DNA from: Micromonospora costi
GTDB taxonomy: Bacteria > Actinomycetota > Actinomycetes > Mycobacteriales > Micromonosporaceae
Assembly (NCBI RefSeq): GCF_003626655.1
Contig: NZ_RBAN01000001.1
Location: 1,426,001 to 1,490,000 of the forward strand
Direction of reading: 5' to 3'
DNA length: 64,000 nt
Positions 16,124 to 24,504 of the stretch are shown piece after piece. Positions within the stretch are counted from its first letter, which is position 1. Every line of letters starts with the position of its first letter. A program made the position numbers and the translations under genes. The notes under the pieces were generated by a model. The model was not told the DNA's origin. It was given only the letters and a program-made list of their open reading frames with translations, and did not search any database.

Positions 16124-17431
16124 TCAGCCGCGGTAGCGCCAACCGCGTGACGCGGCCGGGGCGGCGGTGACCAGCACCGGCGCGGGCACGATCGCGGGGC
16201 CGCGGCGACGCAGCAGCAGCGACAGCCCGGCCGCGCCGATCGCGAGCGCCCCCGCCACGTACCAGGCCAGCGCGTAGTCGCCGAGCCGGTCCCGGACGAG
16301 CCCGGCCCCGGTGGCCGCGAGGGCTGCGCCGAGCTGGTGGGACGCGAACACCCAGCCGAACACGACCGCGCCGGCGCTGCCGAAGTACTCCCGGCAGAGC
16401 GCCACGGTCGGCGGCACGGTGGCCACCCAGTCCAGCCCGTAGAAGATGATGAAGACCAGCATGCTCGGCCCGGTGGCGCCGTCGAAGAGGCTGGGCAGCA
16501 CCAGCAGCGACCCGCCCCGCAGCGCGTAGTACGCCCCGAGCAGCAGCCGGCTGTCCACCCGGTCGGTGAGCCAGCCGGAGGCGACGGTCCCCACGATGTC
16601 GAAGAGCCCGACGAGCGCCAGCAGGCCCGCCGCGGTGGTCTCCGGCATGCCGTGGTCGTGTGCGGCCGGCACGAAGTGCGTACCGACCAGGCCGTTGGTG
16701 GTGGCGCCGCAGATCGCGAAGCCGCCGGCGAGCAGCCAGAACGCCCGCGTACGGGCGGCCTGGGCGAGCGCGCCGAGCGCCCGGGCGGCGGCCCCGCCGG
16801 TGGCCGGCGGCGCCGGGGTCACCTCGGTCGCGCCGTAGGCGGGCAGGCCGAGATCCGCCGGGTGCTCACGCAGCAGCCAGACGACCAGGGGTACGACCGC
16901 GAGCGCGGCGCCCGCGACCACGAGCGCCGCCGTACGCCAGCCGTGGTCCTGGACCAGCACGGCGAGCAGCGGCAGGAAGACCAGCTGCCCGGCCGCCCCA
17001 CCGGCCGTGAGCACCCCCGTAACGAGGCCGCGCCTCCGCACGAACCAGCGCCCGGTCACCGTGGCCACGAAGGCCAGCGCCATCGATCCGGTACCGAGCC
17101 CGACCAGGACGCCCCAGCACAGGACGAGCTGCCAGCTCGCGGTCATGAACACGGTGAGCCCGCTGCCGGCGGCCACGAGCAGCAGCGCCACGGCGACCAC
17201 CCGGCGGATGCCGAAGCGGTCCATCAGCGCGGCGGCGAAGGGGGCGGTCAGCCCGTACAGCAGGAGGTTGACCGAGACGGCGGCGGAGATCGTGGCCAGC
17301 GGCCACCGGAACTCGGCGTGCAGCGGGTGCAGCAGCACCGACGGGGTGGCGCGAAAGCCGGCGGCGCCCACCAGCGCCACGAAGGCGACGGCGGCGACGA
17401 TCCAGGCGGGATGCAGGCGGCGTGTGCTCAC
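16124..17431 (-). CDS. MFS transporter
   Basis: 435 residues with 12 predicted membrane segments. Features include 'LMDRFGIRRV' (motif A) and a short charged central loop. It resembles the MCT/oxalate-formate-antiporter-like branch, but the substrate is unknown. The GTG start at 17431 begins 'VSTRRLHPAW', just ahead of the first membrane helix; earlier in-frame starts would run into the divergent regulator's promoter. It is divergent from the GlxA-type regulator, which may control it through the shared 70-bp region. Confidence 0.85.
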   Translation of the reverse strand: MSTRRLHPAWIVAAVAFVALVGAAGFRATPSVLLHPLHAEFRWPLATISAAVSVNLLLYGLTAPFAAALMDRFGIRRVVAVALLLVAAGSGLTVFMTASWQLVLCWGVLVGLGTGSMALAFVATVTGRWFVRRRGLVTGVLTAGGAAGQLVFLPLLAVLVQDHGWRTAALVVAGAALAVVPLVVWLLREHPADLGLPAYGATEVTPAPPATGGAAARALGALAQAARTRAFWLLAGGFAICGATTNGLVGTHFVPAAHDHGMPETTAAGLLALVGLFDIVGTVASGWLTDRVDSRLLLGAYYALRGGSLLVLPSLFDGATGPSMLVFIIFYGLDWVATVPPTVALCREYFGSAGAVVFGWVFASHQLGAALAATGAGLVRDRLGDYALAWYVAGALAIGAAGLSLLLRRRGPAIVPAPVLVTAAPAASRGWRYRG

Positions 17432-17501
17432 GGTACGAGTCTCGGAAGCCGGGCCGGCGACGGCGAGTGGCCGGAAAGCCATCATGCGCAATAATCGGGC
17501 C

Positions 17502-18473
17502 ATGTCCGCTTCGCCGCACCGGATCGCGGTGCTCGCCCTCGACGGGGTCGTCGGGCTGGACCTCGGCACCCCGGCCCAGGTCTTCAGCACCGCCCGCGAC
17601 GCCGCCGGGGTGTCCCGCTACACCGTCGAGGTCTGCACACCGGGCGGCCGGCCGGTCCGCAGCACCGCCGGCTACCAGGTGCTCCCCGAGCACGGCCTCG
17701 ACCTGGTCGAGCGCGCCGACACGGTGGTCGTCCCCGGCGTCCACGAGAATCCCGCGCTCACCGACGGCACGCTCGACCCGCTGGTGTACGACGCGCTGCG
17801 CGGGGCGTACGACCGGGGCGCCCGGATCATGTCGATCTGCACGGGCGCCTTCGTGCTGGCGGCCGCCGGGCTGCTCGACGGCCGTCGGGCCACCACCCAC
17901 TGGGCGTACGCCGCACGGTTCCGCCGCCTGCACCCGGACGTCGACCTCGACCCCGACGTGCTCTTCATCGACGACGGCCGGGTTCTCACCTCGGCCGGGG
18001 TGGCCGCCGGGATCGACCTCTGCCTGCACGTCATCCGCACCGACCACGGCACGGAGGTGGCCAACCGGGCGGCCCGGCGCTGCGTGGTGCCGCCGTGGCG
18101 GGAGGGCGGTCAGGCGCAGTACATCGAACGGCCGGTGCCCAAGGTGACCGACACGAGCACCGCGACGGCGCGGGAGTGGGCCCGGCAGCGGCTGCACGAG
18201 CCGGTGAGCCTGCGCGACATGGCCGAGCAGTCGCGGATGAGCGTGCGGACGTTCACCCGCCGGTTCCGCTCGGAGACCGGGCTCAGCCCCGCGCAGTGGC
18301 TGCTCCAGCAGCGCACCGACCACGCCCGGCTGCTGCTGGAGACCACCGACCTGAGCGTCGACCAGGTGGCCCGCCGCGCCGGCTTCGGCACCGCGGCAGC
18401 CCTACGCCAGCAACTCCACCAACGCCTGGGGGTGGCCCCGAGCACGTACCGCCGCACGTTCCGCCACCCGTAA
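17502..18473 (+). CDS. GlxA-type transcriptional regulator (DJ-1/PfpI plus AraC HTH)
   Basis: 323 residues. Residues 1-185 form a DJ-1/PfpI-like domain with the nucleophile-elbow motif 'SICTGAFVLAAAGLLDG'. Residues ~215-320 form an AraC-type double helix-turn-helix ('SLRDMAEQSRMSVRTFTRRF', 'SVDQVARRAGFGTAAAL'). This family regulates catabolic and stress genes, with the DJ-1 part as sensor. It is transcribed away from the MFS gene and may regulate it. Confidence 0.9.
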   Translation: MSASPHRIAVLALDGVVGLDLGTPAQVFSTARDAAGVSRYTVEVCTPGGRPVRSTAGYQVLPEHGLDLVERADTVVVPGVHENPALTDGTLDPLVYDALRGAYDRGARIMSICTGAFVLAAAGLLDGRRATTHWAYAARFRRLHPDVDLDPDVLFIDDGRVLTSAGVAAGIDLCLHVIRTDHGTEVANRAARRCVVPPWREGGQAQYIERPVPKVTDTSTATAREWARQRLHEPVSLRDMAEQSRMSVRTFTRRFRSETGLSPAQWLLQQRTDHARLLLETTDLSVDQVARRAGFGTAAALRQQLHQRLGVAPSTYRRTFRHP

Positions 18474-18501
18474 CACCGCGCCGTTATCCCCGCTCCCTTA
18501 T

Positions 18502-18583
18502 CCCCCGCGATCTTGCACTTTCGGCCCTTGTTTTGTCCCGTTACGGGGGTTTCGCCGGGGCGGAAGGTGCAAGATCGCGGGGG
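18502..18583. repeat. Long inverted repeat, GATCTTGCA family, copy 1
   Basis: Perfect 17-bp arms (CCCCCGCGATCTTGCAC and complement) separated by 48 bases, with further partial pairing inside. It matches the element at 27701-27782 in arms and in the adjoining sequence TTTCGGCCCTTGTT. It sits between the convergent GlxA and DinB-like genes and could also stop transcription. Confidence 0.85.
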
Positions 18584-18610
18584 TTTCACGGGCCCCGCGC
18601 GGCGCGGGGG

Positions 18611-19072
18611 TTAGGGGCGGAGGAGGCGGAGCTGGGACAGGTGTTTCGGGAGGTGGACCGTGGCGTGCAGGTCCAGGGTGCGGCCCCAGGGCAGCGGCTC
18701 GTCCACGTTCAGGTCGTAGCCCTCGCGCAGGTGCGTGTCGACCGGGGTCTCCGCGGCCAGGCCCAGCCGGTCGGTGAGAGTGCAGAGCTTCTGGCTGGTG
18801 GCCCGCAGCAGCGTGGCCAGCCCGTCGAGGCCGCCGCACTCGGCCACCAGCGCGTCCACCTGCGGGCGGTGGATGGTCTCCAGGTCGTAGTACGCGAACG
18901 GCGACCCGGCCAGCACGGCCTCGGTAGCCTCCACCATCAACTCGTCGTTGGCCGCCAGGTGGGCCACGATCTGCTCGGCGCTCAGCTGCCCGTCCGGCGG
19001 CGGCCCGAAGCCCCCCGCGTCGACCTCCGCGAGCACCTCCTCGTACGCGCGCCGCAGCTTCCCGCTCTCCAT
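18611..19072 (-). CDS. DinB-like four-helix protein
   Basis: 153 residues, mainly helical, with His residues placed as in DinB/mycothiol-dependent maleylpyruvate isomerase N-domains ('QIVAHLAANDELMVEA', 'HLREG' and the final 'HATVHLPKHLSQLRLL'). Such proteins bind a metal and often handle thiols. The assignment is by pattern only and the substrate is unknown. The start was set at the ATG beginning MESGKLRRAYEE. Confidence 0.65.
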   Translation of the reverse strand: MESGKLRRAYEEVLAEVDAGGFGPPPDGQLSAEQIVAHLAANDELMVEATEAVLAGSPFAYYDLETIHRPQVDALVAECGGLDGLATLLRATSQKLCTLTDRLGLAAETPVDTHLREGYDLNVDEPLPWGRTLDLHATVHLPKHLSQLRLLRP

Positions 19073-19100
19073 CACCCCAGTCAACCCCGCCCCGCCCCGC

Positions 19101-19171
19101 CGATCATGCAGGTGTGGTGCCCGGTTCACCCGGATGGGCGGCTTTCGTCCACCACCACAACTGCATGATCG
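19101..19171. repeat. Inverted repeat with GATCATGCA arms
   Basis: 19-bp arms with one mismatch (CGATCATGCAGGTGTGGTG at 19101-19119, complement at 19153-19171) and a 33-base centre. It resembles the GATCTTGCA elements in layout and arm motif but not in the rest. It lies just beyond the stop of the vWA gene and may act as its terminator. Confidence 0.75.
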
Positions 19172-19178
19172 ACGGGGG

Positions 19179-21128
19179 TCAGCGGGACTGGCGCGAGCGC
19201 AGGTAGTCGGAGACGACGTACTCGCCCAGGTCGTCCGGGTCGGGCGTGAACATCCGGCCCTTCGAGCGGCGGGCCACCGCGTCGACGAACCGCCGCAGGC
19301 CCGGGTCGTCACCGAGCATGAACAGGTTCAGCGTGGCCCCGTACCGGGACAGCCGGTCGACCTCGCGGATGGTCGCCTCGATCGTCTCCGGCAGCGGCGG
19401 CCAGTGGAACAGCGCCTCCCCGTCGTCCGGGTCGAGGTGGGCGGTCGGCTCCCCGTCGGTGACCACCAGCACCACGGGCTCGGCGTCCGGGTGCCGGCGC
19501 AGGTGCCGGCCCGCCAGCCGCAGCGCGTGCTGGAGGTTGGTGCCCTGCTCCAGGTCCGGGTCGATCCCCGCCAGCTCCTGCTGGGTCAGCGGCATGGCCT
19601 GCCGGCCGAACCCGACGATCTGCAGCGCGTCCTGGGGGAACCGGGTCGCCATGAGATGCGACAGGGCCAGGGCCGTCTGCTTCATCGGCCCCCACCGCCC
19701 CTGCGAGATCATCGAGTACGACAGGTCGACGCAGAGCGCCACCGCGGCGGACGCCCGCCGCTCGGTCTCCAACACCTCGAAGTCCTCGACCGCGAGCTGC
19801 ACCGGCACCCGCGGGCCGGCCCGGCGCACCGCCCGGGTGAGTGTACGGACCACGTCCAGCGGCTGCTCGTCGCCGTACTCCCAGGGCCGGGACGCCCCGC
19901 TCACCTCGCCGGCGGCACCCGCCGAACGCAGGTCGTGCTGGCCGCGCGGGCCGGCGGTCAGGTCGGCGAAGACCCGCCGCAGCGCGGTGCCGCCGAGCCG
20001 GCGCAGCGCCTTCGGGCTCAGCGTCAGCCCGTCGGCGTCCCGGCTCACCCACCCCTGCCGGCGCAGCTCCCGCTCCAGCTCCCGCAGCCGGCGTACGTCG
20101 TCGGCCGCGTCCCGCCCGAGGGTGCGGGCCACGGCGTCCACGTCGACGTCGTCCAGCGTCGCCCCGGCATGCTCCTGATCGAGCTGGTCGAGGAGGTCGT
20201 CCAGTTCGGCGATCTCGTCGAGGGCGCCGGTCGCCTCGCCGTAGCCGAGCGGCTGCTCGCCGCGTACCCGCTCCCCCCGGCCCCACCGCAGGTCGGGCCG
20301 GAGTGCCCGCAGGTGCTCGTCCAGCGTGGAGAGTTCCCCGGCCAGGCGGTCGCCCAGCGACTGCCGCATGAGCCCGGCCAGCTCCTCGCGCTGCCGGTCG
20401 GACAGGGAGCGCATCAGCCGCTCGCCGGCCGCGGCCCGGCGGGCCAGGACATCGACCAGCTCGTCGACGTCCTTCGGCTGCTCGGGGAAGAACTCGCCGT
20501 GCCGGCGCATGAACTCGGCGAACGCGTCGGTGGTGTCCTCCGACCTGGCGTGCCGGGCCAGCAGGTCGTTCAGGTCGTGCATCATCTCGGCCATGCGCTG
20601 CTGCGCCGCCGGGTCGGCCGAGGCACGCACCGCGTCGCGCAGCCCGGCGAAACGCTGGCCCAGCACGTCGTCGCGGAGCCCGTCGAGGATCTGCTGGTAC
20701 GACCGGCGGGCCTCCTCGCTGGCCCAGTCGTAGCCGGACAGCTCCTGCACCGCCTTCGCCGTGGAACGGGGCAGGTTGTCGAGCACCGCCTCGGCGAACC
20801 GCGCGCCGTCGTCATCCCGCCCGCGCAGCTCGTCGCGCTCGGCGGCGAGGGCCTGGTCGAGCAGGGCCCGCGCACGGGTCACCGCGCCGTCCAGGTCGCC
20901 CCGGCGCAGCGCCTCCCGGCGCAGGCGGCGCGCCCGGGCGGCCAGCTCGTCCAGCCCGCCGCGCCCGTTCGGGCCACGGCGCAGCAGGTCGCGCAGCGAC
21001 TCCCGCAGGCTGCCGCCGGCCAGCACCTCGGCGCCGACCGCGTCGACCGCCTCGCGCACGTCGTACGGGGGTGCGAGCGGGTCCGGCCCGCCGCGCCACT
21101 GCCCGTACCGGAACCGGTTGCCGGCCAT
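19179..21128 (-). CDS. von Willebrand factor A domain protein, partner of the AAA+ ATPase
   Basis: 649 residues. The first ~400 are helical and charged. A C-terminal vWA domain carries the metal-binding MIDAS signature DLSYS (468-472), then 'GTNLQHALRLAG' and 'VVLVVTDGEPTAH'. It starts two bases after the stop of the ChlI-like ATPase. ATPase/vWA pairs of this kind (as in Mg-chelatase and MoxR systems) insert metals or remodel protein complexes; the client here is unknown. No tetrapyrrole genes are nearby, so Mg-chelatase itself is unlikely. Confidence 0.85.
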   Translation of the reverse strand: MAGNRFRYGQWRGGPDPLAPPYDVREAVDAVGAEVLAGGSLRESLRDLLRRGPNGRGGLDELAARARRLRREALRRGDLDGAVTRARALLDQALAAERDELRGRDDDGARFAEAVLDNLPRSTAKAVQELSGYDWASEEARRSYQQILDGLRDDVLGQRFAGLRDAVRASADPAAQQRMAEMMHDLNDLLARHARSEDTTDAFAEFMRRHGEFFPEQPKDVDELVDVLARRAAAGERLMRSLSDRQREELAGLMRQSLGDRLAGELSTLDEHLRALRPDLRWGRGERVRGEQPLGYGEATGALDEIAELDDLLDQLDQEHAGATLDDVDVDAVARTLGRDAADDVRRLRELERELRRQGWVSRDADGLTLSPKALRRLGGTALRRVFADLTAGPRGQHDLRSAGAAGEVSGASRPWEYGDEQPLDVVRTLTRAVRRAGPRVPVQLAVEDFEVLETERRASAAVALCVDLSYSMISQGRWGPMKQTALALSHLMATRFPQDALQIVGFGRQAMPLTQQELAGIDPDLEQGTNLQHALRLAGRHLRRHPDAEPVVLVVTDGEPTAHLDPDDGEALFHWPPLPETIEATIREVDRLSRYGATLNLFMLGDDPGLRRFVDAVARRSKGRMFTPDPDDLGEYVVSDYLRSRQSR

Positions 21129-21130
21129 GC

Positions 21131-22591
21131 TCAGCCCCGGCCGCCGTAGACGGTGCGGCCGGTGTCGGTCACGTCCTTGCCGAGCCGGCGGGTGAGGTGC
21201 AGCCCCTCCAGCACGAACTCGACGCCGGCGGCGGCCTCCTCGGGCGTGGGGGCGTCGCCCATCCCGAGCCGGTCGAGCACCTTCGCGAGCCCGGGCACCG
21301 TGCCCACCTGCCGCAGCAGGTCGGCGGAGCCGACCAGCTCACCGGTCTCGATCACGGTGCCCTCGGCGACCAGATCGGTGAAGCCGGAGAGGTCCAGCCC
21401 GGCCAGCCGGGCGCGGAACGTCTCGGCGGTGGCGGTACGCAGCAGGTGGGCCAGGATCTCGATCTCGCGCCCCTCCTCGCCGCTCTCGAACTCCACCTTC
21501 CCGCGCAGCGTCGAGGTCACCGACACCGCGTCGCCCACCCGGGCCACCGGGACCTCGGGGCGTACGGCCTCGTCACCGGAACCGGACGCGGCGCCGATCA
21601 GCGCGGCCCGGCGCAGCGCGGCGGCCGCGACGGTCTCGGCGGCGGCGATGGCGAACCGGGCGGAGACGCCGGAGCGCGGGTCGACCGACGGCGACTCGCG
21701 CACGGCCCGGGCGAACCGGGCGAGCACCTCCAGGACGTGCTCCGGCACCTCGGCCACCAGGTCGGACTCCTGCCGGATCAGGGCCAGCTCCAGCTCCAGG
21801 TCGACCGGGTAGTGGGTACGGATCTCCGCGCCGAACCGGTCCTTGAGCGGGGTGATGATCCGGCCGCGGTTCGTGTAGTCCTCCGGGTTCGCGCTGGCCA
21901 CCAGGAGCAGGTCCAGCGGCAGGCGCAGCTGGTAGCCGCGGACCTGGATGTCGCGCTCCTCCAGCACGTTGAGCAGCGCCACCTGGATCCGCTCGGCCAG
22001 GTCGGGCAGCTCGTTGACGGCGAAGATGCCCCGGTTGGTACGCGGCACCAGGCCGAAGTGGATCGTCTCGGGGTCCCCGAGGGTCCGCCCCTCGGCGATG
22101 CGGATCGGGTCGACGTCGCCGATGAGGTCGCCCACGCTGGTGTCCGGCGTGGCGAGCTTCTCGCCGTAGCGCATCGAGCGGTGCAGCCACCCGACCGGCA
22201 GGTCGTCGCCGGCCTCGGCCACCTGGGCGCGGGAGGCGGGGGTGAGCGGGTGCAGGGGGTGCTCGTTGAGCACCGAGCCGGGGATGACCGGGGTCCACTC
22301 GTCCAGCAGCGCGGCCAGGGAGCGGATCAGCCGGGTCTTGCCCTGGCCCCGCTCGCCGAGCAGCACCACGTCGTGCCCGGCGAGCAGCGCCCGCTCGACC
22401 TCGGGCAGCACGGTGTCCTCGTAGCCGACGATCCCGGGGAACCGGTCGGCGCCGGCCCGCATCCGGGCGATCAGGTTGTCACGGAGTTCCTGCTTGACGG
22501 TGCGGTAGCGATGGCCGGCCGCCCGCAGCGCCCCGAGCGTGCGGGGCAGGTCGGCCGGTGGGACCGGGGTTACCGGGTTGGGCGCAGTCAC
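21131..22591 (-). CDS. ChlI/MoxR-like AAA+ ATPase
   Basis: 486 residues. Walker A is GERGQGKT (79-86), Walker B lies in 'GIFAVNELPDL', and sensor 1 is 'LLVASANPEDYTNRG'. The insert 'RTLGDPETIHFGLVPRTNRG' matches ChlI/BchI-like ATPases. It works with the vWA protein directly downstream. The GTG at 22591 (VTAPNPVTPV) was chosen; a GTG nine bases earlier is also possible, and neither has a textbook ribosome site. The terminator at 22609-22656 separates it from the upstream gene. Confidence 0.85.
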   Translation of the reverse strand: MTAPNPVTPVPPADLPRTLGALRAAGHRYRTVKQELRDNLIARMRAGADRFPGIVGYEDTVLPEVERALLAGHDVVLLGERGQGKTRLIRSLAALLDEWTPVIPGSVLNEHPLHPLTPASRAQVAEAGDDLPVGWLHRSMRYGEKLATPDTSVGDLIGDVDPIRIAEGRTLGDPETIHFGLVPRTNRGIFAVNELPDLAERIQVALLNVLEERDIQVRGYQLRLPLDLLLVASANPEDYTNRGRIITPLKDRFGAEIRTHYPVDLELELALIRQESDLVAEVPEHVLEVLARFARAVRESPSVDPRSGVSARFAIAAAETVAAAALRRAALIGAASGSGDEAVRPEVPVARVGDAVSVTSTLRGKVEFESGEEGREIEILAHLLRTATAETFRARLAGLDLSGFTDLVAEGTVIETGELVGSADLLRQVGTVPGLAKVLDRLGMGDAPTPEEAAAGVEFVLEGLHLTRRLGKDVTDTGRTVYGGRG

Positions 22592-22608
22592 CCGACCCAC
22601 GCTAGCGC

Positions 22609-22656
22609 GGTGGGAGCGGGGGTGCCCGTACGTTGACGGGTACCGCCGCTCCCACC
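22609..22656 (-). terminator. Hairpin terminator between the membrane-protein gene and the AAA+ gene
   Basis: 21-bp arms with two mismatches and a 6-base loop, beginning four bases after the stop of the minus-strand membrane-protein gene. Confidence 0.8.
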
Positions 22657-22660
22657 CACA

Positions 22661-23734
22661 TCAGCCGCGACCGCAGCGCCGGCAGGCGCCGCGCCGGCGC
22701 AGGTGGTACGCGTACGTGGCCAGACCCAGCGCCGGCCCCCACGCCGGCCAGAGCAGCATCGGCCCGCTGGCCAGGTTGAACCCCTCGCCACCCAGCGTCC
22801 AGAACTGGGGATCCCCCATAAGTCCGAGCGTGGCGGCGGTGACCGCTACCGCGACCAGGGTGGCCGGGATCACGGCGAGCTTCACCGGCACCCGCCGGCC
22901 GGCCAGACCGACCATCCACCGGGGGAACCGCTCGCCCCAGCGCTGGACCAGGCCGAGGGTGAGCACCGCGCCGACGGTGGCGAACGCGCCCAGCCCGAGC
23001 CCGGCCCAGACCGCGCCGTTGTCCTGCATCTCGGTGAGGAACTCGCGGGAGATGCCGAGCGGGACGCCGACGGCCCAGGCGAAGCGGGTCACCGCGTACG
23101 CGAGCGGGATGGCCGCCGCGACCCCCACGGCCCACCGGCCCCAGCGTGCGGCGGCCGCCGGGGTCGTCCAGCCTCGTTCGCCGTCGCCCCGGCCGCACGC
23201 CACGCACGCCTCGGCGGTGCGCCGCTGCCAGACCAGCACGGCGCCGGCGAGCAGCAGGCCACCGATCACGGCGGCGAAGCGGGCGAAGAGCGCCCAGGTG
23301 AAGATCTCGGAGTAGTCGACCGGCGGCCAGCCGAACGGCGCCCCGATGATCAGCATCGGCGCGTAGCCGAGCATGACCAGCACCCGGCCGTCCGGGACGA
23401 CCAGGGCCAGGAAGGCCGCGACCGCCCAGCCGTAGCCGGCGAGCAGCGTCCGCGACGGGCGGGACTGCCGGTTGGCCGGGCGGCTCATGGCCAGCGCGGC
23501 GACCGCGGCGGTGAGGAGGAGGGCGGCGAACAGCGGCGGTCCGAACCGGACAGGAACCAGCCGGAGCAGGTTCACGTCGCCGTACGGGTCGTTCGCGCCG
23601 AACGGGTAGCCGGCGCCGGTGATCGTGGCGAGCAGGGCGAGGACACCCCAGAGGCCGAGCCAGCCGGCCGCGAGCGGGGCGAGCCGGTCGGGCCAGCGGG
23701 TGGCCGGGCGAGGCGGTGCATCGGTGATCGTCAT
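22661..23734 (-). CDS. Polytopic membrane protein with two CxxC motifs
   Basis: 357 residues with about nine hydrophobic segments. Two cysteine pairs, 'ACVACGRG' mid-protein and 'ACRRCGRG' at the C-terminus, could bind zinc or form disulfides. No family was recognised. It follows the response regulator gene on the same strand after a ~120-base gap with tandem repeats, so it may be part of that regulatory unit, perhaps as a target. Confidence 0.75.
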   Translation of the reverse strand: MTITDAPPRPATRWPDRLAPLAAGWLGLWGVLALLATITGAGYPFGANDPYGDVNLLRLVPVRFGPPLFAALLLTAAVAALAMSRPANRQSRPSRTLLAGYGWAVAAFLALVVPDGRVLVMLGYAPMLIIGAPFGWPPVDYSEIFTWALFARFAAVIGGLLLAGAVLVWQRRTAEACVACGRGDGERGWTTPAAAARWGRWAVGVAAAIPLAYAVTRFAWAVGVPLGISREFLTEMQDNGAVWAGLGLGAFATVGAVLTLGLVQRWGERFPRWMVGLAGRRVPVKLAVIPATLVAVAVTAATLGLMGDPQFWTLGGEGFNLASGPMLLWPAWGPALGLATYAYHLRRRGACRRCGRG

Positions 23735-23825
23735 GCTCTCAGCCTCGGCCGGCGGGACTTGGAAACCCTCCCGGACGCCGGTGAACCCCCTCCCCCGCCG
23801 GGGGGAACCCGTTCGGCCCGCCGGG

Positions 23826-23867
23826 GGAGCCGTCGGCCTGCCGGGTGGAGCCGTCAGCCCGCCGGGG
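23826..23867. repeat. Tandem 21-bp repeat duplicating the 3' end of the response-regulator gene
   Basis: Two adjacent 21-bp units (GGAGCCGTCGGCCTGCCGGGT and its neighbour) are 18/21 identical, and a weaker third copy lies at about 23805-23825. The unit nearest the gene includes the stop codon. Confidence 0.65.
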
Positions 23868-24504
23868 TGACGAAGCCCGACTCGTACGCGGCGATCACCG
23901 CCTGGGTACGGTCGCGCACACCCAGCTTCGCGAGCACGTTGCCCACATGGGTCTTCACCGTCTCCACACCGACCACCAGGTGCGCGGCGATCTCCGGGTT
24001 GGACAGTCCGGTGGCCATGAGCCGCAGCACCTCCGCCTCCCGCTCGGTGAGCCGGGCCGCGCGCAGCCGGTCCCCGCCCCGCCCGCCGTACGCACCGACG
24101 AGCCGGCGGATAGCCGCCGGGAAGAGCAGCGACTCGCCTGCCGCGACGACCCGTACCGCCTCCACCACCTCGGCCGGGCGGGCCCGCTTGAGCAGGAAAC
24201 CGCTGGCGCCGGCGCGCAGCGCGTCGTACACGTACTCGTCGTTGGCGAAGGTGGTGACCACCAGCACCCGTGGCGGGTCGGCGGACGCGGCCAGCAGGCT
24301 CCGGGTGGCCTGGATGCCGTCGACGCCGGGCATGCGGACGTCCATGAGCACCACGGCGGGCCGGTGCCGGGCCACCAGCGGCAGCACCTCGGCGCCGTCG
24401 GCGGCCTCGGCGAGCACCCGCAGGTCGGGCTGGGCGTCGATGATCGCCCGCAGCCCGACCCGGATCAGCTCGTCGTCGTCGACGATCAGCACACCGATGG
24501 TCAT
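23854..24504 (-). CDS. NarL/LuxR-type response regulator
   Basis: 216 residues. The receiver domain has acidic 'VDDDE' at 8-12, phospho-acceptor Asp55 in 'LMDVRMPG', and conserved Lys in 'FLLKRARP'. The C-terminal LuxR helix-turn-helix is 'LTEREAEVLRLMATGLSNPEIA...ETVKTHVGNVLAKL'. Its ATG overlaps the stop of the upstream histidine kinase, so the pair is one two-component system. The signal and targets are unknown; the downstream membrane protein is a possible target. Confidence 0.95.
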   Translation of the reverse strand: MTIGVLIVDDDELIRVGLRAIIDAQPDLRVLAEAADGAEVLPLVARHRPAVVLMDVRMPGVDGIQATRSLLAASADPPRVLVVTTFANDEYVYDALRAGASGFLLKRARPAEVVEAVRVVAAGESLLFPAAIRRLVGAYGGRGGDRLRAARLTEREAEVLRLMATGLSNPEIAAHLVVGVETVKTHVGNVLAKLGVRDRTQAVIAAYESGFVTPAG

